DNA of 64,000 bases from Onchidella celtica (GCA_963931925.1 OZ007579.1:49798119-49862118); one strand, 5' to 3'. Counted from the stretch's first letter, positions 40,487 through 51,838 are shown. A program made the numbers and translations. Notes: generated by a model from the sequence alone, not told the origin.

Positions 40487-41926
40487 CTGTCTTTGTAAAA
40501 AACGTTATTTTTTCTCTTACTTTGTTACAAACCAACTATTTTATAATGTACATCGATAGTCAAATGCCTAGCCATTCAGTTTTTACAATTTGTGTTCAGT
40601 TTGTGCCTCGTGCGGTCGATTTTATGGAAGAGAAACAAGCAAAAAAAACTTCAACCACCATTTTCTCAAAACTAGAATTTTACCTTTACGCCATAATATA
40701 AAGTAAAAACATAAAAAAAAGAACATCGTCAGGGTCTTGGCAGATAGGGGGAAAATTTAAGTTTGAGTTTCGGCAATGTCAGTAAGTACTGCGGAACTTG
40801 TTTACTAGGTAGTGCTAATGTGTACCACAATCATTTGATCATAAAATTTTCAATTTAATCATCAACCTTTTGAAATCTCATCAAATTGACAATCAAAGTT
40901 GGAACTTGTTTACTCGAACTAGGTCTTGGCCTACTCTTTGAGCATTAGCTCTAGTTCGAGGCGTGAGAGGCCTAGACTTTTGCCAAAGTTTTCTTGGCAT
41001 GACTGACGGCACTTCGAGATCTAGATCTATAATATAATCAAAATCTTTCCTTTCGAGCTTGAAGCACTCTCTTGGTTTTCTTGGTGTAAATGAATGGCAC
41101 TGACCTCATCTGTATAACACTAGCGATCTAAATTTTCCTTGGCGCGGCTGGAAGTGAACCCTAGTTCGAGAGTACTTTTCCGGTAAGAGGCGGAAATGAC
41201 GAAATTGACGGAAGTACATTATCACGTCGTATTCGCAATCACGAATTGATAACTGATAATTATAACTGAATTTCTGGAAAAAGTAAAGAGTTTCGGGAAA
41301 AAAATTAGCACGACACGTACAGGCTTGATACATTTTACATACATGTGCCAAGTTTCATTTCTCTACGTTGCGTAGTAAAAAAGCCTTTGCGGGAACAAAG
41401 TTGGGCCCAAGCATAGATAAATAATATACATAGATAGGACATAGACGCTTCGGGCTGTGTCGGTTTCTCCGGAAATTTCCGAGAAGGCGCCATCTTGGTA
41501 TTACTGTAGATCCTGATTTCAGTGTTCCCAGATTGGGCGGGAAACCGCGGAATTGGACTGGTTTTGTTCGTGATTTGCGGGTATTTTTTTCCGTGTGCGG
41601 GTTTGCTAGTTTTGGGCTGGTTTTGGAAGAGCAGCTAAGCTGGAGTGGAAATTACAGTTTTGATTGAAAAAATCACGAAACCATTTTTTGGGGACAGTCT
41701 CTGTGCACAGAGTGATAAAATTCTGGCCTTTGCAAGACTGCCAGTGCCAGATAGTATAACTGTGGGTGATGATGCAAGACTAGTCGCACGTGGTCAGTCC
41801 TTTGTTTGAAAGTATAGCCAATCAGGTAAACATGGTCCACGAGGTTGGCATGTGTGTGAACCTAAAAGTAAGGCAGTGGTCATTCTGCAACCTTTGGCAT
41901 GAGTAACTGACCAAACTATACACTTT
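40487..41926. other. Non-coding, no 3' LTR of the Mag-like element found
   Basis: I looked here for a second copy of the LTR at 45912-46129 and saw none. Nothing else is assignable. Confidence 0.4.
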
Positions 41927-43021
41927 TCAGGCCTTAAATTTGGCAGGAAGGTGGCAATTGAACTCTGCTTGTGACCATGATGAGTTTCCTAGGTCACATT
42001 GTTGCTGCTCCTGTTGAGGACCTGTACTTTGGGATTTTTTTGAGGGTCCTGGGTTTGTGCTGGGAACACTCTTGTCTATGAGTTCACCATCTTCCACTGG
42101 AGGGGTCATCTGCGGTTGAGGTGTTCCAACATCAGGATTGATGTGTATTCTGTTTCTTGTGTAGGTTGTTCCATTACTTAGGATTTTAGCAGATTTTCCT
42201 TCTTCCTCTATTGCCACGATTATTCCTCTTCTCCAGGTGTTCTCTTTGTTGTTGAAGAAAGGTAGAAAGTACACTGATTGGCCTTTGGTTAGTGTTGGTA
42301 GCTTTCTATCAGTCTTGTTATAGTAGTTTTTGATGGTATACCTTCTCTTCTTTCTTCTTGTCTCAGTATTTTCAGTGCTGTGAGTGTTCAGGTTTTGCTT
42401 TGGTACCAGTGCTCTTGTAGATCTCTGGAACAACATTTCTGCTGGACTGATTCCTGTATCTTGTCTTGGGGTATTTCTAAGTTCCAGCAAAGCTTTGTAA
42501 ATGTCACCTTTTGCATGTTTTGTCTTTTTCATCAGCCTTTTGATTGCTTTCACAGCTGATTCAGCCTTTCCATTAGGTTGGTGATGATGTGGAGATGAAC
42601 GCTTGTGTTCTATTTCCCATTCAATCGCAAAGTTCTGAAACTGTTCTGCTGTAAATTGAGGTCCACAGTCAGTGATCATCATTCTTGGTATGCCATGCCT
42701 GGCAAATTGACTCTTCAGCCTTATGATTGTCTGAGATGCTGTTGTCTTCTGCATGTGTTCCACTTCAATAAAGTTTGAGTAGTAGTCCACTATCACCATG
42801 TACTGTCTTCCTTCCAATTCACAAAAATCAATTCCGATTTTCTCCCACGGAGTATTTCCTTCACCGTGTTGTCTCAATGGCTCCTTAGTATTGGCTGGTT
42901 TGAATATTTGACAAGTTTCACAGTTGTCTGCCATTTGCTTCAGTTCCGCATTGATTCCTGGCCAAAAAAACTGTTGCTCTTGCTCTTCTGACCATTGAAT
43001 CATAATCTTGATGTGCATCAT
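41927..43021 (-). CDS. Integrase of the Mag-like element
   Basis: 364 residues. The end of the zinc-binding HHCC region is visible (CETCQ, C34 and C37); its histidines lie in the preceding frame. The DDE triad is complete: D65 (GIDFCEL), D118 (MITDCGPQF) and E154 (NGKAESA), with 35 residues between the last two. The C-terminal part has TKGQSVYFLP and a Pro/Ser/Gln-rich tail. The frame is joined to the pol frame at the FWPGINAE motif, where a run of seven A on the plus strand (42964-42970) is one base too long for continuity. Confidence 0.85.
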   Translation of the reverse strand: MMHIKIMIQWSEEQEQQFFWPGINAELKQMADNCETCQIFKPANTKEPLRQHGEGNTPWEKIGIDFCELEGRQYMVIVDYYSNFIEVEHMQKTTASQTIIRLKSQFARHGIPRMMITDCGPQFTAEQFQNFAIEWEIEHKRSSPHHHQPNGKAESAVKAIKRLMKKTKHAKGDIYKALLELRNTPRQDTGISPAEMLFQRSTRALVPKQNLNTHSTENTETRRKKRRYTIKNYYNKTDRKLPTLTKGQSVYFLPFFNNKENTWRRGIIVAIEEEGKSAKILSNGTTYTRNRIHINPDVGTPQPQMTPPVEDGELIDKSVPSTNPGPSKKSQSTGPQQEQQQCDLGNSSWSQAEFNCHLPAKFKA

Positions 43022-45590
43022 GCAATCTTTCTTTGATCTGTTGTCTCATGGTTTTGGGAATTATGACTCTTTCACCCTTTGATAGGAGTCCATCTTGATA
43101 TCCAATGCTTTCATTCACACTGTGATATGGCTCCAATTCATTCAGGGTGGCGTTTCTATCTGGCCATCCTTCAAGGACATATTGCTTCATTTCTTGAAGA
43201 ACTAAGTCTTTCTTTGTTTCTCTTCTGATTTGCTCCAGAAGTGCATCTCTAATGTCTATGTGATTGACACCACCTTCCTCCATAGAATCTTTCTCATGGT
43301 CCTTAACCTTGTAGGCTCGGCTAAGAGTGTCTGCTAGTTTCAGTTGAGTTCCACTGACATACTGAAACTCAGTGTTGTATCTGTTCAGTCTGATGACCAT
43401 GTTTTGTAGCCGCCTTGGTGCTTGCCTCAGAGGTTTGTTCAATATGTTCTTCAATGGTTTGTGATCATTCACCACAGTGACATGACGTCCATATGTATAT
43501 TGGTCGAATTTCTCTAGTCCGACCACCACAGCAAGTAGCTCTTTCTCGATCTGCGCATATTTCTTCTGGCTTTCAGTCATGCTCTTGGATGCATACTCTA
43601 GTGGTCTTCCGTCTTGGAGCAGTGCCATTCCTATGCCACCTTTGCTGCTGTCTACTTGAAGTGTTAGTTCTTTTGTAGGATCATAGAACGCCAGCAAGGT
43701 ATTCTTTGAGATCAATTCCTTTGCCTCGACAAATGCTTGTTGACATTCTGTAGTCCAGGTGAACGTTGCATCCTTTTTTGTCAATGCTCTAATAGGATCC
43801 AATGTTCCAGATAGATTTGGGATGAATTTGGTGAGATAATGTATCATTCCACAAAATCTTCTCACTCCTTTTATATCAGTGGGTGCTGGAATTTCACGTA
43901 CGGCTTGCACTTTCTCTGCATCAGGTTTAATGCCATTCACCGTGATTAAATGTCCTAGAAATTTGATTTCTTCTTTCTTGAACACACTTTTCTTCTCATT
44001 CAACTTGATTCCCTTTTCTTTGCATCTTTGTTGGACCTTTCGTAGGTTAGTATCATGTTCCATTTCAGCTTCTTCCTTGGTTCTTCCACGACCATACACA
44101 AGGATATCATCTGATACATTTTGGCAGCATGGGAGCCCATCCAGAGCTTGCGTGATTCTTTGCTGGAAGATTTCACTGCTTACCTTCAGTCCAAAAGGTA
44201 AACGGGTCCACCTCGTTCGTCCATAAGGTGTTATCATTGTTGTTAGCTCTGAGGATCTGTCATCGAGTCCCACATGCCAATAAGCTTCCTCTACATCAAG
44301 TTTGCTGAAACACTTTGCCTCATGTAAATCAGAGAGAATATCATCCAGAGTAGTTAACTTGTAGTGTTCCCTCTTCAGGGCTACATTCAGAGGTTGGGGG
44401 TCTATGCAGATTCTGACATCCCCATTCTGCTTCTCCACAATAGTCATCTGACTTACCCATTCAGTTGGTTGGGTAACTGGAACGAGAATTCCTCTTTGTG
44501 TGAGTTCATCAATCTTTGACTTGACTTTTTCCTGCAGTGCTATTGGAATTCTTCTGCATGGCAGAATTCTAGGCTTAATGTTTGGGTCAACTGTCAGAGT
44601 TGCTGTACCTACTGACTGAGGTTTGGATGCTGAGCTTTGCACTTGTGATATGAAGTGGTCTGTTTTGACTTCAACTAGATAGAATTCTTGAATGGTGTTG
44701 ATTCCCAACAGGCATGATAAATCATTGTCAACAACAATGAATGTCACCATCTTTGATTCCTTGGATTTTGGATTTGTTGTCTCTAATGTGACTTCTCCAA
44801 TGGGTTTGGTTGTTGATTTGTTCCACATCGTCAGTCTTGAATTTTTGCATGGCTTCATTTGTTCTTTTCTGACATACCGCTTGTTGATAGTGTTTATGTT
44901 GGCCCCTGTGTCAATGATAAATCGCACGTCTTGATTGTTCACTTGGAGTAAGGCAGTGCATCCCTTGCTGTCCACTCCATTGATTTCAACGTGTAAGAGG
45001 AATCCATCATCTGATTCTGACTCGCTGGTCTCCTGAACATTGCGAATTGATTTTGCTCTTGAACGACATTGTGCTGCAACGTGATTTTTCTTCTTGCATT
45101 TGGAACATTCCTTTCCAAACCCTGGACATTTCAATTTCGATGCATCATGACTTCGACCGCAAAATTTACAGTTTGTGATCTGTGATGGGAGTGTAACTTT
45201 CTGCTTTCCACTGTATTTGCTTGTACCAGGTTTAGAATGCCTCTTCTTGGCATCTGATTGCACCCTATGTACTTCAGACGTTGCTGATGAATTCATTTCA
45301 GTCATCTGTTTCTGTGCCGCTTCCCCAGTTCTACAAATATCAATCGCTTTCTGTAGATTCAGATCTTGTGTCTGCAGCAGTTTTCTTCTGGTTGAGTCGT
45401 CTTTGATTCCTGTGACAATCCTGTCACGCAATACACTTTCTTCTACCTGCCCATAGTTGCAAGTTTTCATCAGCTTTCTGAGTGCAGATAAGAAGTGTTC
45501 GAATGTCTCCTCTTTTTTGGCTACGCATGTTGAACATGTACCTTTCGTAGGTTTCATTTGTCTTGCCCTTGCAATATTGTTCAAATGCAT
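42918..45590 (-). CDS. Gag C-terminus, protease, RT, RNase H of the Mag-like element
   Basis: 890 residues, but the first 30 or so are out of frame; real coding begins near 45520 (KKEETFEHFLSALRKLM). Then two Cys-rich zinc-knuckle-like segments (CKFCGRSHDASKLKC, CSKCKKKNHVAAQC), the protease site DTGAN (D227), RT with FSKLDVEEAYWHV, LPFGLKVSSEIF and SDDILVYG (D494-D495), and RNase H with LQVDSSKGGIG and VVNDHKPLK. SDD instead of Y/FxDD occurs in this group. Integrase follows in the next frame. Confidence 0.85.
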   Translation of the reverse strand: MHLNNIARARQMKPTKGTCSTCVAKKEETFEHFLSALRKLMKTCNYGQVEESVLRDRIVTGIKDDSTRRKLLQTQDLNLQKAIDICRTGEAAQKQMTEMNSSATSEVHRVQSDAKKRHSKPGTSKYSGKQKVTLPSQITNCKFCGRSHDASKLKCPGFGKECSKCKKKNHVAAQCRSRAKSIRNVQETSESESDDGFLLHVEINGVDSKGCTALLQVNNQDVRFIIDTGANINTINKRYVRKEQMKPCKNSRLTMWNKSTTKPIGEVTLETTNPKSKESKMVTFIVVDNDLSCLLGINTIQEFYLVEVKTDHFISQVQSSASKPQSVGTATLTVDPNIKPRILPCRRIPIALQEKVKSKIDELTQRGILVPVTQPTEWVSQMTIVEKQNGDVRICIDPQPLNVALKREHYKLTTLDDILSDLHEAKCFSKLDVEEAYWHVGLDDRSSELTTMITPYGRTRWTRLPFGLKVSSEIFQQRITQALDGLPCCQNVSDDILVYGRGRTKEEAEMEHDTNLRKVQQRCKEKGIKLNEKKSVFKKEEIKFLGHLITVNGIKPDAEKVQAVREIPAPTDIKGVRRFCGMIHYLTKFIPNLSGTLDPIRALTKKDATFTWTTECQQAFVEAKELISKNTLLAFYDPTKELTLQVDSSKGGIGMALLQDGRPLEYASKSMTESQKKYAQIEKELLAVVVGLEKFDQYTYGRHVTVVNDHKPLKNILNKPLRQAPRRLQNMVIRLNRYNTEFQYVSGTQLKLADTLSRAYKVKDHEKDSMEEGGVNHIDIRDALLEQIRRETKKDLVLQEMKQYVLEGWPDRNATLNELEPYHSVNESIGYQDGLLSKGERVIIPKTMRQQIKERLHDAHQDYDSMVRRARATVFLARNQCGTEANGRQL

Positions 45591-45828
45591 CTAAGATGTC
45601 TGTGATGGTTGGCTCCTCTACCATTTGGAACCCATCGTATACGTCCATTGCCTCCGACCCTATGACTGTAAACAACACAGCTCTCTGCCTGGCTAACGGT
45701 TCTGTGTCTAGATGTGCAGCTATCAAATAGTTCGACCAATCACGTCGAAAACGTTGCCAGTTGGCGTGCATGTTACCTGACAGTTCTAGTCTGGCTGGAA
45801 TAGGTATCTGTTGCTTCGTTGCTGCCAT
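45424..45828 (-). CDS. Gag N-terminus of the Mag-like element
   Basis: Starts ATG at 45828, 83 bp (with PBS) after the LTR. MAATKQQIPIPARLELSG, NWQRFRRDWSNYLIAAHL and GSEAMDVYDGF are typical of the Mag-type Gag. Correct coding ends near 45520; after MRSQK the remaining 30 residues are out of frame because of the A6 run at about 45514. The Gag region continues in the next frame. Confidence 0.8.
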   Translation of the reverse strand: MAATKQQIPIPARLELSGNMHANWQRFRRDWSNYLIAAHLDTEPLARQRAVLFTVIGSEAMDVYDGFQMVEEPTITDILDAFEQYCKGKTNETYERYMFNMRSQKRGDIRTLLICTQKADENLQLWAGRRKCIA

Positions 45829-45894
45829 GATTCTTGATAGATCTAGGTTAGTTGACTTGAAGTCAATTGTTTCTTGTGTGAGTGTGAGAGTTTA

Positions 45895-45911
45895 TCCCAC
45901 CGCTGCCACCA
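45895..45911 (-). promoter_or_regulatory. Primer-binding site of the Mag-like element
   Basis: On the minus strand TGGTGGCAGCGGTGGGA follows the LTR end directly. The specific tRNA was not determined. Confidence 0.65.
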
Positions 45912-46129
45912 TGTTGATTCGTGATTTCAGAATGTTTATTTCCCTTAGTTGCATGCCAGATATGATGTTACCACAGTATGCCAAATACATATATAATAGT
46001 ATGCCAAATAGTAACATGATTATTGTAATCTCAACAATGATAACTACAAAAACATGGATATTATTGGAGTATGACTGTACTTGTATGTCACTTTCACTTT
46101 AAGAGGTTGGTAAGCTCTAGCTCCTGACA
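45912..46129 (-). repeat. 5' LTR of the Mag-like element
   Basis: On the minus strand it begins TGTCAGGAGCTAG and ends ACGAATCAACA (TG...CA), 218 bp, with AATAAA shortly before the end. The start is inferred from the TGT motif since no second LTR is available for comparison. Its first 100 bp resemble 34655-34770. Confidence 0.6.
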
Positions 46130-46244
46130 CACCAATACAACATTAAAATTATGCCATATAGTTTTTCATTTTTAAAACTACTAGCTTTTAAATCTGACCA
46201 GTCTGACAGCAAATTCTGACAGGCCTCTCAAAAAGGCAAATGAC

Positions 46245-46830
46245 AATGGCCTTAGATAAGATAAGATAATATAAGATAAGATAAGGTAAGATAAGATACA
46301 TTTTTTTCGCCCTTGTACAAGGAAATTTGTTTTTATCATTGAATACATAACAATACAGTTACAGAAACAAAAATTATGATATATATGGCGCACACACACA
46401 TATATACACACCCACTAATAAATAAACAAAATTAACAGTGCACACAATATGCTTCCGTTACTAAAAGACACTGACCTGACACGGAAGACAGGATTCAACT
46501 GTACACAGATTACGATCACGATGACGGCATTATTGTAACATCCTAGTTGATGATGGAATAAACGATTTAAAGTAGCGCTCAGTTTTAGTTTTCTTTGACA
46601 ACAGCCTTAAAGTTCTTACAGTGACTATTCCACTCGGGACCACCATCTGTAGAAATTTTAAAAGAGGACCCCTAAATTCAGAAATTTCAGACCCATCAGT
46701 CTGAATCTTTCCAGCCCTGTTGACGGTACCTAGAACTGCATGTAAAAAAACAAAATTCGGATACCCGGACACCTGCCAGCCCTGCGGCCGTCAAATAAAA
46801 CAGACGGTCGACTATAGGAAACGAATAAAG
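46245..46830 (-). pseudogene. LINE 3' fragment with TATCT-type tail
   Basis: The minus-strand frame 46772-46530 ends LSKKTKTERYFKSFIPSSTRMLQ, the usual last residues of a CR1/Rex1/Jockey-type LINE protein. The 3' region ends in degenerate (taaga)n at 46255-46300 as seen on the plus strand. 5' truncated. Confidence 0.5.
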
Positions 46831-47830
46831 TGGGAGAGAACTGCTTTAATAGTCTTTGTCATGAGTCAAGTGTTATTAGATCTCACGCAGAGCCGTGAGT
46901 TGTTTTTTTTTTTACCATGGCCATGAGAAATTGGCTGGTGGCCTTGAGCGGTCCTCGCGAATTATTGTTGGTGAGTAAGAAATTGCAAAGTTAAACTGTT
47001 AGATTCACGCTTTTGGGTTTTGGGTGTTCGTGATTAGAAGTAAGGCAGTGAGGGTGAGATACGGTGGGGATGTTTGACATTGTTAAGTATGACTGGACAA
47101 GTTTGGCACGTTAACTGGCTGGTAGAATAGTGCAGACGTATTCCTACATTCAAAATGGTGGGATTTTTCGGCCAATGCGATTGCTGAACTAATTTTGCCA
47201 GCGGACTAACCCTGCTGGGTATTTGGCCATATGAAAGATCGTGTAACGCTGAAATTCAGGGAATACAGACGAGCAGAAGCATCGTGCCGTGATGTATCTC
47301 CGGTTGGCCAGTACCTGAACTGAGTGGCACGAAGCCTAGTCCTTTGTCATCGGACTGAAGGAGCCTAGAGAGAGAAAGCTCATAGAAAGAAAGGTTTTGG
47401 TTGGACTGACCTTAAGAGTCCACGCTGCGCTCTTCTGATGTTCGCGCCTAATAGCTAGGCGTGACCAACGGTAACTCATCTTTTCACTAGAAATTGATAG
47501 AAGTTCAGAGATAGGGAGGAAACCCACAGCCTCGTAGGAAGTCTGAGAAGTCCACAGCTTGGACTCGACGAACGAGTGTATTGTTAGCTTGTGTCTCATT
47601 ACGGGACGAGCTCACTGATAATTGATATGAATGTTAGAGTCATTAGCTGGATAGAATTATATGTACAAGCTTCTTAATACCTGCAAGCCGAAATCGTGCT
47701 TCTGTAGACTTTGAATGTACTGGGCTTTCCTAGCATTCAGTGTACCTTCAGAACCCATATTATTTCTGGAGAGTTTGTCTGGCGACTGGCCAGTGGCGAC
47801 TCAACTACTATATAGATTGATATTTTATTT
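46831..47830. other. Non-coding, no feature recognised
   Basis: Only short frames without domains. It ends at the target site of LINE 2. Confidence 0.45.
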
Positions 47831-47843
47831 TTCTTATAATATA
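47831..47843. repeat. 13-bp target duplication of LINE 2, left
   Basis: TTCTTATAATATA, repeated exactly at 52068-52080 on the other side of LINE 2. Confidence 0.85.
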
Positions 47844-47990
47844 ATAATAATAATAATAGTTCGTCCATCAGGTATGATGATGACCTTAACAACACTAGAG
47901 GAATAAAGAACAGAAATTGTTGAGAATTTCAACACATGGACAATAAAGAGAACTAAAGGACACAGAGGACAGAATGGAAAGACTGTTCTT

Positions 47991-50900
47991 TTATGACTTA
48001 TGGCTTCTCATGTGACTGATAAGTCCTATTTTTGCCCTGCAGACCCTTCCGCATAAATGACAAGAGTGCTCCGTTGGTTCAGTACCACTGGGCATTTTCT
48101 TGCGCCGTTCTCTTTTTTTGATAGCCTGCTGGACTCTGTCAGCTTCCCATGCTTTGCAGCCTCTGGTAAGGGCCGCCCTCCAATTTGCACGATCAAGCGA
48201 GAGCTTTTCCCACTCACTCACATCAATGGCAAAGGCCTTCAGTGATTGCTTGAGAGTGTCTTTGTAACGTCTCTTTGGGGCCCCAACATTCCTCGTTCCA
48301 TTGGAGAGCTCAGAGAAGAAGATTTGCTTAGGGAGTCTGGAGTCGGGCATTCTGACAACATGTCCTGCCCAACGTAGCTGAATTTTTTTCAGGTGGCAGA
48401 AGATGCTCAATTCCTTGGCACGATTGAGGACCTCAGTGTCTGGAATTTTATCCTGCCATTTGATCCTTAGGATCTTTCTAAGGCAGGCCAGATGAAAGTG
48501 ATTTAGCTTTCTGGCATGCGATTGGTACACTGTCCAGGTTTCAGCCCCATAGAGTAGGGTGGGAAGGACCACCACAGCAATGTACACTTTCAGCTTAGTG
48601 TCTGTGCGAATGCCGGCGACATCCCATACTCTCTTTCGAAGCCTGCCAAATGCAGAGCTGGCTTTGCTGATTCTTGAGAGAATTTCAGTATCAACACGAG
48701 CCGCGGAAGACAGTGTACTGCCAAGATAGGTGAAGTTCTCCGACACCTTCAGAAGACTGTCATGGACTTTGATATTTGGGGTCACAGGATACTTGTCGTC
48801 TGGAGTAGGCTGATGGAGCACTTCCGTCTTCTTTGTGCTTATTGTGAGGCCAAAGTTGTCACAGGCACTAGAGAACTTATCAACACAGTTTTGCATGCTA
48901 TCCTCATCGTGTGCCAGAAGTGCACAATCATCAGCAAATAGTAGGTCACAGACTTGATTACTTTTGGTTTTGGTTTTTGCCTGAAGTCTCCTGAGGTTGA
49001 ATAGACTGCCATCAGTTCGGTACTTGATGCTTACCCCTTGAGGAGGAGAGCTAAAGGCTTCTTGTAGCATTGCAGAGAACATGATGCTGAACAGAGTTGG
49101 GGCTAAGACACAAGCATGTTTTACCCCATTTGTGATAGCAAAGGGCTCTGAAACACTGCCGTTGCTTTTGACTGCAGCTTGCATGCCATCATGAAACTGG
49201 CGCACTATTGTGATGAATTCGGGTGGACACCCAAACTTCGCCAAGATTTTCCAGAGGCCTTCACGACACACTGTGTCAAATGCTTTTGTGAGGTCAACAA
49301 ATGTGATATACAGCGCTTTATTTTGTTCCATGCATTTTTCCTGAATCTGTCTGGCAGCAAAAATCATATCCGCCGTTCCCCTCTCTTTACGAAAGCCACA
49401 TTGGCTCTCGGGAAGCAAGTCATTTGACGAGAGGTGATCAAGAAGGCGATTCAGAAGCATTCTTGCCAATATTTTGCCAGCAATTGAAAGTAGAGAGATT
49501 CCCCGATGGTTGTCACAGACTTGGCTGTCCCCTTTGTTTTTGTACAGATGGATGATTGAAGCATCTTTGAAGTCCTGTGGCAGCTTCCCTGCTTTCAACA
49601 TATGATTGAACAACTCGGTCAACCTTTCAATAAGATTTTCTCCACCGAAGGCATACACCTCAGCAGGAATTGAATCCACGCCTGGTGATTTGTTAAAGGA
49701 CATCTGATTTGTGGCAGTTCGGGTCTCATTTGCTGTGAATGGCTTGGCAAGAGCTGCATTAATAGGAGTCTGAGGGAGGCGGTCAATGGACTCAGTATTT
49801 ATATTTGATGGCCGATTTAGCACACCTCCGAAATGTTCTGCCCAACGCTGAATAATGGCATTCAATTCAACAATGCGTGTTGAACCATCTGACGCAAGAA
49901 GTGGCGTAGTGCCAGAGCGGGATGGTCCAAACACAGCTCGGAGGCTCTCAAAGAACTTTCTAGTGTTGTTTGTGTCGGCATATTTCTGAGTTTCTCTTAC
50001 TCGCTCTTCAAGCCAGTCATTTTTCATTTTCCTCAGCTTCTTCTGGAGTACACCCTTACATGCACGCAGTGCATCAGCTTTTGCTGTGGAAGAGGGGTCA
50101 CTGCAGTGAGCTTGGATGAGACTATTTTTTTCTTTGATGAGCACTTTGATTTCATTATCATTATCATTGAACCAGTCCTGGTGCTTGCGGACAGGAAAAC
50201 CAACTGTGCTGCTGGCGCAAGAGTGTACAGTCGTATTTAGGTCAGTCCAGCTCTGTTCAATGTTCTCAGGGTCAAAAGTCACGCAATCGAATTTTGAGGA
50301 GAGTTCTGATAAGAGCTCGCTCTGTTTCTCAGCTGAGCAGAGTTTTGAAACATTTAGGCGTCTAGGTGGCGCTTTCCCTTGAGGGCGTCTATTGCGCCTC
50401 AATGTTAGTCTGAGCTTGCAAACAATGAGTCTGTGGTCAGTTCCACACTCGGCACCACACATCGCCTTTGTTACAAGGACATCCTTTCTGTCAGTCTTCC
50501 TCACAATGACATAGTCTATGGGATGCCAATGCTTTGAGCGGGGATGCATCCATGACGTTCTGTTTCTCACGGGGAGACTAAAATTTGTGTTGGTAATGAA
50601 CAGGCCAAATTCAGCGCACAAAGTAAGTAAGCGCAACCCATTGTTATTGCATGAACCAACTCCATGAGGGCCCAAAACATGTGGCCACGCTGAGATTTCG
50701 GAGCCAACCCTAGCATTGAAGTCCCCCAAGACAATCAGCTTATCAGCTGCCGGGACAGAGCATATGACAGATTCTAGATCAGAATAGAACTTGTCTTTGG
50801 CTTCATCTGGGTTTGTCATGGTGGGCGCATATGCGCTAATGAGGGTGCCTGACTGGCTTTTCCCAAGTGGGATCCTGAGTGTCATTAGCCTGTCATATAT

Positions 50901-51280
50901 TCCAATTGGCATGGACTGCAAGTTTCTGACAAGGTCATTTTTAATTGCAAACCCAACACCATGCTGTCTCGGTTCGACTGCACCCTTGCCTTTCCAGAAG
51001 AAGGTGTATCCACCACTGAGCTCTTTGAGTTGGCCACTATCAGGGAGTCTGGTCTCACTGAGTGCCACTATGTCCAGGTTGTACCTGCTGAGCTCAATCT
51101 CAATAAGTGCAGTGCGTCTTTCCGGGTTGTTTGAGTTGTCCTGTAGTGTGCGTATATTCCAGGCTCCTAGCCTGAGTAAGCTGAATTTCTTTTTGTTTCG
51201 ACCGCAAAAAGGGATCCCCACTGGTCGCGGTATACCAGTCAGGGTGATGTGAAGTGGGCTTTCTTTAGGGCACCTTTTCT
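47991..51280 (-). CDS. EN-RT polyprotein of LINE 2 (RTE-like)
   Basis: Open without interruption from about 51280 (after TAG) to the stop at 47991. There is no ATG before the endonuclease start LGAWNIRTLQDN; the first possible start codon of note is GTG at 51221, from which 1076 residues are counted. Endonuclease: LSETRLPDSG, GDFNARVG at 166, RTSWMHPRSKHWHPIDYV, CGTDHRLIV. RT: PGVDSIPAEV, FVDLTKAFDTV, NGVKHACVLAPTLF and FADD at 762-765. GVKHACV has His-Ala where LINE 1 has Gln-Gly. The C-terminus has a classical CX2CX12HX3H finger (CHLC...HMRSH). Like LINE 1 it performs target-primed reverse transcription. Confidence 0.9.
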
Positions 51281-51838
51281 AGCCCTTTCCTCAGCTGAGG
51301 TGAGCAGTGCTATCCTTAAATAAGGCTGCTCAGCTACTGTGGGTGCTGCCTCCCCACGCCTCCACTTCAATCGACGATGAAGCGACCATAGCCCACAGCC
51401 ACCAACGTGTAGGTCTGTGCTAACAGCTTCCAGTCTATCCAAACCTGATGCCACCGCACTCGCCCATCGCCGTTGGAATTTTGAGAGGAAAGAAGACGAG
51501 ACAAAGATGAAAGAAGACGAGGTGAGTGTTAAGACTGGCGCAAAGAATTTGTTTTTAGTGAGAAAGAGCTGCGCAAACATCAGACTCACTGTCTCGCCTG
51601 GACACAACTTATCCAAGTGGCAAGACAGGGTCAAGACGGCTGGAAATGTATCCAGGTGCAGGAGGATGCCAGAGGGACAGTCATATTGCCTGACCGGCTG
51701 CCTGTAGGCTACTCCACAGCCTCGCAGTCCACACTGACTAGGGTGAAAGACCCAAACCAAAGAACACCAATACTGGTGGATGCTCTGTGTCACGATATCC
51801 AGGCCAGAGTGACGGTATATTGCCATCTGCCCTATCAA
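51239..51838 (-). CDS. Upstream frame of LINE 2, possible ORF1
   Basis: 199 codons on the minus strand, overlapping the open EN-RT frame by about 40 bp in another phase. No zinc knuckle, coiled coil or RNA-binding motif is visible, and composition is not distinctive. It could be a short ORF1-like leader protein or merely an open stretch of the 5' region. The overlap without an ATG in the second frame is suggestive of frameshifting or re-initiation. Confidence 0.35.
   Translation of the reverse strand: MIGQMAIYRHSGLDIVTQSIHQYWCSLVWVFHPSQCGLRGCGVAYRQPVRQYDCPSGILLHLDTFPAVLTLSCHLDKLCPGETVSLMFAQLFLTKNKFFAPVLTLTSSSFIFVSSSFLSKFQRRWASAVASGLDRLEAVSTDLHVGGCGLWSLHRRLKWRRGEAAPTVAEQPYLRIALLTSAEERARKGALKKAHFTSP

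Larger units (their letters stand above)
41927..46129 (-). mobile_element. Mag-like Ty3/Gypsy retrotransposon, 3' LTR not found
   Basis: A minus-strand element with the usual order Gag, protease, RT, RNase H, integrase. A 5' LTR and PBS are present; no matching 3' LTR is visible left of 41927. The protein resembles the widespread K02A2.6-like group. It is split into three frames by single-base excesses in homopolymers, at about 45514 and 42965. Confidence 0.8.
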
